Below are positions 57,150 through 64,000 of a stretch of DNA of 64,000 bases, piece after piece. Every line of letters begins with the position of its first letter. The stretch's first letter is position 1. Origin of the DNA: Muscardinus avellanarius (taxonomy: Eukaryota; Chordata; Mammalia; Rodentia; Gliridae); NCBI GenBank assembly GCA_963383645.1, contig OY726560.1, forward strand, positions 154,255,988-154,319,987, given 5' to 3'. Position numbers and translations under genes: made by a program. The notes under the pieces are model-generated. The model was not told where the DNA came from. It saw nothing but the letters and a program-made list of their open reading frames with translations, and made no database searches.

Positions 57150-57310
57150 TCTGCCAAGGAGAACAAGACAAGCTTTTAGAAACCAAAGCCATACAGGCAA
57201 CAGGTTTGTTTGCGGCTTTAACAAATCAGGCCTTTTAACATCAGAAAGCCAGGCAGCGTGGCTGCAAATTGGAGAGATCATTTCAGTTTAGCTCCTGGTA
57301 AATAGCTTTG
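57150..57310. promoter_or_regulatory. Candidate conserved non-coding block O
   Basis: Short repeat-free stretch (gtttgcggctttaacaaatcagg, aaattggagagatcatttcag). Weak. Confidence 0.28.
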
Positions 57311-58619
57311 TGTCCAGCAAAGTGGATCCAGAACTAAGAGCAAGAAAAATGCAGGTTGGGACTCCAGGTCTGGCTAAACCTGCAAGATGCAGCCAGTCTC
57401 GGCTCGGGAGGGCAGTGAGGCGGTTTCTGTATATGGCGCACATGGGCACTGGGCCAAGGTTTGGGACCAGAGGGCTCTGCAATCGGGGCTAGACTCAGGG
57501 CAGGCCTGGGGGCCTGATCAGTACCTAACTGGGCTCTGCACCTAATACCGAGACTGTTGGTCTTTGGAGCGAAGGGTTCTGTTTTCAGTAGGTTCCGCTG
57601 TGAATTGTGGGGGTAGATTCCAAAAGTCCAGAATGAATCGGTTCTCCACCACCGCATCCCAGAGCCTAGGCTGAGACTCCACTGGACTTCCAGAAATACT
57701 TACAGGAAGGAAGAAAAAAGGAAGAGAAGGAGAGAGGGAGAGAAGAAGGAAGGAAGCAGGGAAGGCAAACCCCTATTCTACCACCATAAGGGATGGACTC
57801 TTGCCCACCCTGCTCACCACCCCGCCGGGTCTCTGTCCCCTTTAGAGTGGGGCAAAGGCCCTGGCCAAGGCACCACCACCTGCCATTCACAATCTCTGCT
57901 TATTTTCCTTGGTGGTGCCTGTGCTTCAGGAAAAGCCTGCGTTTCTAATCTAATAAGATGACAGCCATGCCATGCACAGTTATTTGGAAGCCCTTGACCC
58001 TCTTTCTATGGCTCTCTCCCCCAAAAAAAGCAGCGACAATTTTGTCTGCACGCTCGCCTGCCTCTCTTGCTCATCTTGCTTGTCTCCCTACCTGCAGCTG
58101 AGCCGCAAGTCACACTGGAAAAGCCCCGGCCCAGGGGAGTCTCCCGTCTCTTCCATGAGGCTCCCACACTGTTCTGTGAAAGGGAGGAACAGACGCATCA
58201 TCTCGGTCCTGGGCCGAGGTTTCAAAAGCCTTCTGGAAGGTATTTCCAAGCAGGACTTGAGAGTGATGGTCACCAGCAACTGGCGGGAGGGGACATTGTG
58301 TTTCACCCAGTAGCATTGGAGAACTCATGGGGCAGCCCAGCAGGTGGCCTTGTCATCTTTTACAGAGTCTATAGGCCTTCGTCCCCTCCTGCTTTCTGTG
58401 GATCTGGCAGGACTGGCCACTCACCGTGGCCATTGTCACCACCACTGACTCAAGTGGGCATTGTGCATGCTCAATGCTGGGGCCGGGGAAGAGCTGTGGC
58501 CCGGCCCTGGCTGCACCAGGGAGCCCACACAGAGCTCAGAGGTGGTGAAGGTCCCGGGGGCCCCGGCTCCATGCCCGTGCTTTGAGGATCTGGATGTCTG
58601 TGTTTTGAGGGTTGGTCTC
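57311..58619. other. Unassigned sequence with GA-rich tract
   Basis: Purine tract at about 57705-57765. The frame at 58067-58585 (172 codons) overlaps a 113-codon frame and opposite-strand frames and shows no domain. Not called. Confidence 0.4.
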
Positions 58620-58780
58620 ATGATTTGCTAGGTCCTCGACCTTGTATAAGTTCTTTAATGTTGTTAAGTCTCAACCATCCTACCTATAGAGTTGGAACAA
58701 TAATAATGGGCATGTTCAAGGTCCTTGTAAGGATTAATAAGACATAAGACCTCTAGCAAATTGCACAGTAAATGTTGGTG
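58620..58780 (+). repeat. MIR SINE
   Basis: Contains tgatttgctaggtcctcgaccttgtataagttc, then aacaataataatgggcatg, then cttgtaaggattaataagac. Weak trace of another MIR-type piece at 58800-58885. Confidence 0.72.
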
Positions 58781-59045
58781 TCTATCACGAATGTGAATGG
58801 GCTTCCCTTCCAGCCCTACATGGTAGGTACTGATCCAAGTCTTCCATGTGGAGAAACTGAGGTTTAGAGAAGGCATGTCCAGGGGCATGGTGCTGGGAGG
58901 GGGGCTGTGGATGGGAGACAAGGCAGGCTTACATTCACGTCAGTATTAAGGACTGTGAAGGCATTCCTTGTATCCACAGACTCCTTTTGTGGGAAAAAGA
59001 ACAATTTACAGTGCACCATAAGACAATGTCCCTCCTGTTGAACAC

Positions 59046-59180
59046 TGCACACATCTCCCAGACCCCTTGTACAAGAGCATCTCCAAGGTATATACCTAAG
59101 GGTGGGTTATTGCATCATAGACAGGGTGATGAGAAAATGTGCAGGACATTTTGAAGAATTAAAGGGACCATTGTTCTTAT
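59046..59180 (-). repeat. L1M fragment, antisense
   Basis: Contains cccttgtacaagagcatctccaaggtatatacctaagggtgg and ttgcatcatagacaggg, as in antisense L1M 3' sequences. Confidence 0.6.
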
Positions 59181-59462
59181 TTATGCTAGGACATTACTGT
59201 TTTCTGAGAAAAATCCTAATTTACCTGTATGTACATTTTAAAGAAAATCCTTAATAAAAAAAAACCCACAAAGATTGTAGAAAACTGTTTAATCTGAACA
59301 CCCCTCTCACCGCACGCATACTTACGTGTGGTGGTTTTGGGTATTTTGGTGCAGCTGTTACTTAAAATAGCAGCTTGTTTAGATTTGCTGCCTGTGCTCC
59401 ACTCTGCTCTTCTCTCCTGAGGCGCCCTCTTGTACTATCATCATATTTCATTAGTTTTACAT

Positions 59463-59680
59463 TTTCAACTTTTTTTAGAAAAAAATGGCACATTATAATT
59501 ATGAATAAAAGTAGATTCATTGCTATGTAATTATACGCACACACAACCTAATTTGGCTGATGTCATCCCCAGCAGCTCCCACCCGTCTCCCCCTGCCCAT
59601 CCCCTTCATCCAGTCTCCTAGTCTTCTATTTTCATGACATTTCTTTTTTATTCCATTTTTCTCTTTAGCGTCTACATATG
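59463..59680 (-). repeat. L1 3' UTR fragment, antisense
   Basis: Contains ggcacattataattatgaataaaagtagattcattgctatg, then a C-rich stretch (ccacccgtctccccctgccc), as in reversed L1 tails. Similar in layout to 19452-19625. Confidence 0.65.
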
Positions 59681-59790
59681 AGAGAAGGCAAATGTCTTTT
59701 AGATGTTCTAAAGTGACTTTGAATCTATTGGTGGTGAGACTCATTTCTTATTTATAAAATTATATGAAATTAGGATTTTGTTTTATTTTT

Positions 59791-59992
59791 TGTGGCACTG
59801 GGGATGGAACCCAGGGGGCATTCTACCTCTGAGTTATACCCCCAGCCCTATTTTTTGTCTTTATTTTTGAAACAGGGTCCTACGGAGTTGCAAAGGACCT
59901 CACTAAGTAGCCGAGGCTATCCGCGAACTGAGATCCTCCTGTCTCCGCCTCCCAAATGCTGGGATTATAAGGGTATGCCACCATGCCTGGCT
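59791..59992 (-). repeat. B1-dID SINE, reverse, with old TSD
   Basis: tgtggcactggggatggaaccc through ggtatgccaccatgcctggct. Diverged target duplication of the form gaaattaggattttgtttt / gaaattttggtcttgtttt at 59766-59784 and 59993-60011. Confidence 0.95.
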
Positions 59993-60044
59993 GAAATTTT
60001 GGTCTTGTTTTGTTTTGTTTTGTTGTTGTTGTTTTTTTTTTTTT

Positions 60045-60125
60045 GGTGGTACTGGAGTTCCTGGAAACCCTTCTACATCTGGGCTACACTCCTATTTTTT
60101 ATACTTTTTAAAATTTGGAAACAGG
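60045..60125 (-). repeat. B1-dID SINE subfamily b, left part
   Basis: ggtggtactggagttcctgg, aaacccttctacatctgggc, then the linker aaaatttggaaacagg. It is interrupted there by the 2.7-kb retroelement and resumes at 62869. Confidence 0.95.
60110..60125. repeat. Left target-site duplication
   Basis: The 16-bp aaaatttggaaacagg preceded by ttttt is an L1-endonuclease TT/AAAA-type site. The right copy starts within the poly(A) and ends at 62884. Confidence 0.93.
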
Positions 60126-60892
60126 AGGACTTCCGGGAAGATGGCGACCGAGAAAAGCGGGGCTTAAGAGCCCCGCTAACAACAAACCTCCATTACCACA
60201 AAATCAGCGCCTTTCATAGCCAGAAAACACCATCACCAGTGAAACAAAAAATCACCAGGCTCCAGAGAGAAAGCGGACTGAGAACAGAGCCACAGAGGAG
60301 ATAACCGGCCTATCGCCCGAGGACGCGGCAGACGCGGCGGCAGCAGCGCCATACTGCCAGCGAATTCACGGGACGGCTACAGCAAGCCGAGGTGAGCCAC
60401 TGCGGAACAGCCAGGCGGGATTTCTCCGCGCAGAGAGCATCTAAAGTTCCCAGTGGCCGAGCTCAGCACACGCTGCAGGGATTCAGAGTGGAAACCAAAA
60501 CCAAGAAGAAAAACACCAGCCCCACAGCCGAGGGCGTAGCAGCGGCGCCATATTGCCACCGGCGGCAGCAGCAGAGAATTCAACGAGTTCAGTACAGCTA
60601 CATCTGCGTACTCAAGAACAGTGAGTCAAATCCCAGTACTGTACTCCCTGGGACTTGACCCAGTGGGGGAGGGGCGGTGGCAGAGATATCACACCATAGG
60701 AGAACGTGCAACCTGGCACCCCCCACAGTCTATAGCAGCCTCTATCGACTCTCTGGGTCGGAGACTCTGTGATAAAACCCAGTAAAGGTGTAGTGGGGTC
60801 TGAGATACTACTGACTCGAGATCCAGACCACCTTAAGTGAAGTCATAGTGACCCAAGGGAAGAACCCAGAGAAGGCACAAACTTCCTAAATC
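60126..60892 (+). promoter_or_regulatory. L1-type 5' UTR / internal promoter
   Basis: GC-rich leader starting with an ETS consensus ACTTCCGG (60129-60136) that overlaps into a YY1-type AAGATGGCG (60138-60146). The YY1 motif sits at element positions about +13 to +21, where human L1 also places its YY1 site. A 9-bp-stem hairpin follows at 60156-60177. Two imperfect repeats with gcagc(a/g)gcgccata(c/t)tgcc occur at 60340-60358 and 60539-60557, about 199 bp apart. It reads like a full-length 5' end, so this copy may retain its promoter. Confidence 0.75.
60156..60177 (+). other. Perfect hairpin near the element 5' end
   Basis: AGCGGGGCT (60156-60164) pairs with AGCCCCGCT (60169-60177) across the 4-nt loop taag. 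Confidence 0.9.
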
Positions 60893-61777
60893 ATGGGAAA
60901 AAGGAATAATACTGGAGCAATTAATGCCCACAACCCCACAACATCAGAACCCGATAAAACTGAAAATCAGAGATTTCTAGAAGATCAAATCAGGAACATA
61001 ACTGTAGAAATAATAGAGGTGCTTCGAAAAGAACTCAGAGAGAGCCAAAAAGAGATAAAGGATGCAATTAATGAAGTAAAGGCCTCAATTCAAAGCACAA
61101 ACAACCGATTAGAACACATGGAGAACAGAATCTCGCTCTTAGAAGATGAGCAGTCCAAAAATGAACGCATAGTTTCTAATCTAGAAAAAAATATCCGACA
61201 GCAGGAATCTGATATTGAAGAAATATGGGCCCATTTTAAGAGAGCTAACCTAAAAATAATTGGAATAGAGGAGGGAAAAGAAAGTGAAACCAAAGGGATC
61301 AACAATCTCTTCAAGGAAGTAATAGCAGAAAATTTTCCAGACATAGAGCAAGAGGTTGATACACAGGTCCAGGAAACTTATAGAACTCCCTTTAGACAGG
61401 ATCGGAGAAGAGGATCCCCACGCCACATAATTGTCAAAATGACCAATGTGGAAGCCAAGCAGAGAATCTTAAAGGCAACAAAAGCAGAGGGCCAAGTGAC
61501 ATTTAGAGGCAAACCAATTAGAATCACTCCAGACTTCCCAAACCAAGTTATGAGAGCCAGAAGGGCTTGGAGTAACATATTCCAAACTCTGAAAGAAAAC
61601 AACTTCCAGCCAAAAATTTCCTACCCAGCAAAACTTTCTATCAAATTAGAAGGAGAAATAAGAAGCTTCCATGACAAACAGAAACTGAAGGAATTTATGT
61701 CTTCAAAACCAGCACTAGAGAAAATACTCAAAGAGATTAACTACAAAGAAGAAATAGGTAACACACTCCAGAACTAG
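60893..61777 (+). CDS. L1 ORF1 protein (RNA-binding retrotransposon protein), intact, no ORF2 partner
   Basis: A 294-codon uninterrupted frame. The start is chosen at 60893 because it is the first ATG (context aaatcATGG) and begins with the MGKRNN-type N-terminus common to L1 ORF1 proteins. Residues about 36-115 form a coiled coil rich in E/K/I/L (EIIEVLRKELRESQKEIKDA..., ISLLEDEQ), expected to trimerise. Residues about 118-205 are the RRM-like domain (LKIIGIEEGKE, ENFPDIEQEVDTQVQE, RRRGSPRHIIVKM). Residues about 205-285 are the C-terminal domain (RARRAW, YPAKLSIKLEGEIRSF, DKQKLKEF). In the family this protein coats L1 RNA and acts as a nucleic-acid chaperone in cytoplasmic RNPs. At 294 residues it is shorter than human ORF1p (338), mainly in the N-terminal/coiled-coil part. 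No stop or frameshift is seen, suggesting a fairly recent insertion. Whether it is expressed is unknown. Confidence 0.95.
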   Translation: MGKRNNTGAINAHNPTTSEPDKTENQRFLEDQIRNITVEIIEVLRKELRESQKEIKDAINEVKASIQSTNNRLEHMENRISLLEDEQSKNERIVSNLEKNIRQQESDIEEIWAHFKRANLKIIGIEEGKESETKGINNLFKEVIAENFPDIEQEVDTQVQETYRTPFRQDRRRGSPRHIIVKMTNVEAKQRILKATKAEGQVTFRGKPIRITPDFPNQVMRARRAWSNIFQTLKENNFQPKISYPAKLSIKLEGEIRSFHDKQKLKEFMSSKPALEKILKEINYKEEIGNTLQN

Positions 61778-61864
61778 AGAAACAAGATTTTTCATCCAAC
61801 AAACAACTAAGATTGGTTATCTGTGGAGATTCATTATTTATGTTAGTCTTTTACCTATCTCTAA

Positions 61865-62512
61865 AGGGTATTGTTTGCCTTTATTGTTGTTAATTTTTAG
61901 GATTCCTAGTTGGAATATTAATACACCTTCAGATATAGCATTTGGAAATATTTTATCCCATTCTATTAGTAACTGTTAACTCTGTGTACATTGTCTTTGG
62001 ATATACAATTTTTATTTTTTAGGGAGTTTGTATACTCCTCTGTTGCCTGTGCCTTTGAAATCATAACCAAGAAATCACTGCCAATTTCAATGTTGTGAGG
62101 TTTTATGACCCAGATTTTCTCCTAAAAGTTTATAGTCTTAAGATTTATATTTAGGTCTATTATCTATTTTGAGTTAATATTTGTATATGGGATTAGGTAA
62201 GGGTCCAATTTTATTCTTTTCCATGTAATTATTATTTTTTAACAATATTTAGTTAAAAGATTAATATTTCCACCACCAAATGTTTGTGGAAACCTTGTCA
62301 AAAATAACTTGACAATATAGAGAAGAATTTAGCTCTAGGCTTTTATTTAACTTCCATGGTTTATATATCTGCCTTTAGAATAGTACTACACTGTTTCAAT
62401 TATTGTAGCTTTATATGGTTTGAAATCAGAAAATATATATCTCCTAGCTTTGTTCTTTTTCAAGATCGTTTTGGGTACCTAGAGTCCATATTCCATATTA
62501 GGATAGATTTTT
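61865..62512 (-). mobile_element. Ancient L1M ORF2 fragment, antisense, inside the retroelement
   Basis: Reads as antisense L1M ORF2 downstream of the reverse-transcriptase domain: ttaggattcctagttggaatattaatac, catttggaaatattttatcccattct, ctcctaaaagtttatagtctt, attatctattttgagttaat, ggtaagggtccaattttattc, ggtttgaaatcag, tagctttgttctttttcaagatcgttttggg. The sense strand is full of stops. It overlaps in content with the genomic L1M copy at about 35735-36090 and looks far more diverged than the ORF1 beside it. Confidence 0.82.
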
Positions 62513-62727
62513 TTCTGAAAAATAAATATATAAATATATGATAGTTTCACCTAAAAAATAGAAAAAAATATTCTCTGGTAAGAAAGAAAGCAAAAAGAAA
62601 TATTGAAATGTTATCTTTAAGTCATCAAAAGCTTGGTATCAGACAAATGAAACTGTTATGTGAGATTATCATTTTTAATTTTAGATAAATTGCCATAATA
62701 CTAGATGTCAACTACTAAGCCAAGCAT

Positions 62728-62782
62728 GGGAGGGAGGGATAGGGAGAGAATGGGGTGGGGATTGGGTGGGGGCTGACTGGGA
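62728..62782 (+). other. G-rich polypurine tract of the 3' UTR (quadruplex-capable)
   Basis: At least nine runs of three or more G (ggg aggg aggg ... gggg t gggg att ggg t ggggg ... ggg). A G-rich polypurine tract is a standard feature of mammalian L1 3' UTRs. Confidence 0.8.
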
Positions 62783-62844
62783 AAAGTGTGCATGTATGTC
62801 TACAAAAGTATGTATCCTACTATGATGTATGAATACAGTGCACC

Positions 62845-62868
62845 AATAAAAATAAATAAATTAAAAAA
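62845..62868 (+). terminator. Polyadenylation signal and poly(A) tail of the retroelement
   Basis: AATAAA at 62845-62850 is followed by AATAAATAAATT and at least 8 A, then the right target duplication. Confidence 0.88.
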
Positions 62869-62989
62869 AAAATTTGGAAACAGGGTCTCTTAAACCAGCG
62901 CTCGTGGCTGGCTTCGAACCTGTGCGATCCTCCTGTCTCCGCCTCCCAAGTGCAGGGATTAAAAGCATGTGCCGCCACCATGCCTGGCT
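62869..62989 (-). repeat. B1-dID SINE subfamily b, right part, with right TSD
   Basis: Resumes with aaaatttggaaacagg (to 62884) and the B1 half (gtctcttaaaccagcgctcg...gccgccaccatgcctggct). It joins seamlessly to the left part at 60125. Confidence 0.95.
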
Positions 62990-62999
62990 ATTTTTTTTT

Positions 63000-64000
63000 T
63001 TTAATTACAGCTATTTTATTAAAAAAGAATTGTGTTGGGTACAAACTTTAGGTAGTTACTTTCTCTCAGCACTGGAATGGCATCATTCCATTGCCTGCTG
63101 GTTTCCATGGTCATGGTTAGGAAGTCTGCTGTCTAACTTCTTTGTGGATGGCCTGTGTTTTCTTTCTGGCTGTTTTTAATGTTGCCTCTTTGTGTTTGTC
63201 CCGCAGTTTCAGGATACTCTACCTAGGTATGTCTTTTCCATTATTTTTTGATATGTACTTTTTGGATTTATGGACTCATGTCTTTCATCAGTTTGAGAAA
63301 TTTCTCAGCCATTTTGCTTGGAAAAAATAATTTCTGTGTTCTTTCCCTCCAAGCTTTTGATTAGATGTGACTAGGAGTCTTCATTTCCAGTCTTCAGAAC
63401 CTCTCTCATATTTTCCATGTTTTTGGTTCTAGTGATAAGATAATAGGAGTTTTTTTTAGCCCTATTTTCCAGTTCACTACTCTCTCCTTAGTTATATCCC
63501 ATTTGTTTTTAACTCACCCATTTCAGTTTTAACTTGAATAATAATTTAATTCCTAAAAGTTCTATTGGATTATTTCTCAGATACCTTGCTTATTATGATG
63601 GCCTTTCATTGCTTATTTTGGTGATTCCAATTTTAACTTTCTTGAACAGCACATAGTATTTCATGTCACCTATCTACTAATTTTAATTTCTAAATGATCA
63701 ACAGTCTACATCTACTGTTAGATGTGGCTGCTAACTTTTACTTGTTTCCTCGTGTGTTTGGTGGCTTTGTAGTGTAGGGTCGTATCTGCCTGCGCTACAC
63801 TGGTAGGAATTATATACATCTAAACCTGGGACATTTCCCTCCAGAAAGGCTTGGTATTTACTAGCTTTCTTTCTGGGTGCTGAGAAGAGCTACAACTGTG
63901 GACTCTATTGAGGATCCCTCATTGAATATGGTGGCTTGGGCTTAGCTCCTGCGCCCGGCGGATGGCCCAGGGCTTAGAATCTCAGTTGTGAAGCGGCATT
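63000..64000 (-). mobile_element. Ancient L1M/HAL1 ORF1 and upstream region, antisense, runs off window
   Basis: Reads as antisense ORF1 C-terminal half onward: ctctcagcactggaatggcatcattccattgcctgctggtttccatgg, whose reverse complement decodes to an ADF..TMETSRQWND-like stretch (compare the ADF.ETM.AR.QW motif of L1 ORF1). Then tggactcatgtctttcatcagtttgagaaatttctcagccatttt. Frames are broken. It could be L1M or HAL1. It is older than and unrelated in orientation to the element at 60126. Confidence 0.75.

Larger units (their letters stand above)
60126..62868 (+). mobile_element. Chimeric ORF1-only L1 (half-L1-like) retrotransposon
   Basis: A single insertion of about 2.74 kb bounded by a 16-bp target-site duplication within a subfamily-b SINE. 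Order: L1-type 5' UTR (60126-60892), intact ORF1 (60893-61777), about 85 bp of unknown sequence, about 650 bp of antisense ancient L1M ORF2 (61865-62512), about 190 bp unknown, an L1-like 3' UTR with a G-rich tract (62728-62782), AATAAA (62845-62850) and a poly(A) tail. ORF2 is entirely absent. Half-L1 (HAL1) elements, which carry ORF1 only, are known in mammals. Whether this copy belongs to such a family or is a single chimera cannot be settled here. Mobilisation must have used ORF2 protein supplied in trans. Confidence 0.88.

Noticed and set aside
59792..60304. 170-codon frame crossing the SINEs and the retroelement 5' end
   Set aside because: It joins two reverse SINEs and the L1 5' UTR by chance.
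60126..62868. Twin-priming inversion as explanation for the antisense L1 segment
   Set aside because: Twin priming inverts the 5' part of one element and leaves two segments. Here sense 5' UTR/ORF1, an antisense middle and a sense 3' end are present, and the middle is much more diverged than the ORF1.
60126..62868. Ordinary full-length L1 with ORF2
   Set aside because: Only about 1.1 kb lies between the ORF1 stop and the tail. No reverse-transcriptase or endonuclease frame is present in sense orientation.

Overview
This window looks like non-coding nuclear DNA from a rodent of the squirrel-related clade (squirrels, mountain beaver, dormice). The main evidence is about thirty copies of a dimeric SINE. 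Its left half is B1/7SL-like (GCCGGGCGTGGTGGC... start) and its right half is tRNA-Ala/ID-like (GGGCTGGGGGTGTAGCTCAG...). This is the B1-dID/MEN-type architecture known from that clade. There is also one monomeric ID element. The SINE consensus differs somewhat from the ground-squirrel/marmot form I know, so the species is not resolved. I found no convincing host protein-coding exon, tRNA, rRNA or CRISPR. Nearly all open frames here are chance frames, simple-repeat translations or repeat-derived frames.

Layout: 0-16.7 kb holds several long, repeat-poor, AT-rich blocks with homeodomain-type TAATTA cores (1.3-3.1, 5.8-6.7, 11.0-11.5, 15.1-16.0, 16.3-16.7 kb). Between them lie B1-dID SINEs, MIRs, a MER20 and a hAT-type MITE. 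The 16.7-26.6 kb part is richer in repeats. It contains an antisense MaLR-type LTR element (20.9-22.8 kb) carrying three SINEs, two of them with clean target-site duplications (TSDs). The 26.6-34 kb part is mostly unassigned and includes a 300-bp pyrimidine tract and another AT-rich block (30.1-31.2 kb). The 34.1-36.1 kb part is an antisense ancient L1M, broken by two SINEs that landed on the same target motif. From 36 to 60 kb there are MIR/L2 relics, a second hAT MITE, an inverted duplication (45.8/46.9 kb), a 24-bp minisatellite and further candidate conserved blocks (38.8-40.0, 45.1-45.5, 52.5-53.3 kb). The many such blocks suggest a gene desert or large intron around a developmental regulator. 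That is inference; I cannot name the locus.

The most unusual object is at 60126-62868. It is a complete L1-endonuclease insertion with a 16-bp TSD and a TT/AAAA-type site, interrupting a SINE. It has an L1-type 5' UTR with ETS and YY1 motifs at its very start and an uninterrupted 294-residue L1 ORF1 protein frame. It has no ORF2. In place of ORF2 there is a stretch that includes about 650 bp of ancient L1M ORF2 sequence in ANTISENSE orientation. This is followed by an L1-like 3' UTR with a G-rich tract, AATAAA and a poly(A) tail. It is an ORF1-only (half-L1-like) chimeric retrotransposon, either a one-off or a lineage-specific non-autonomous family. Directly downstream (63.0-64.0 kb) lies an unrelated ancient L1M/HAL1 ORF1 fragment in antisense.
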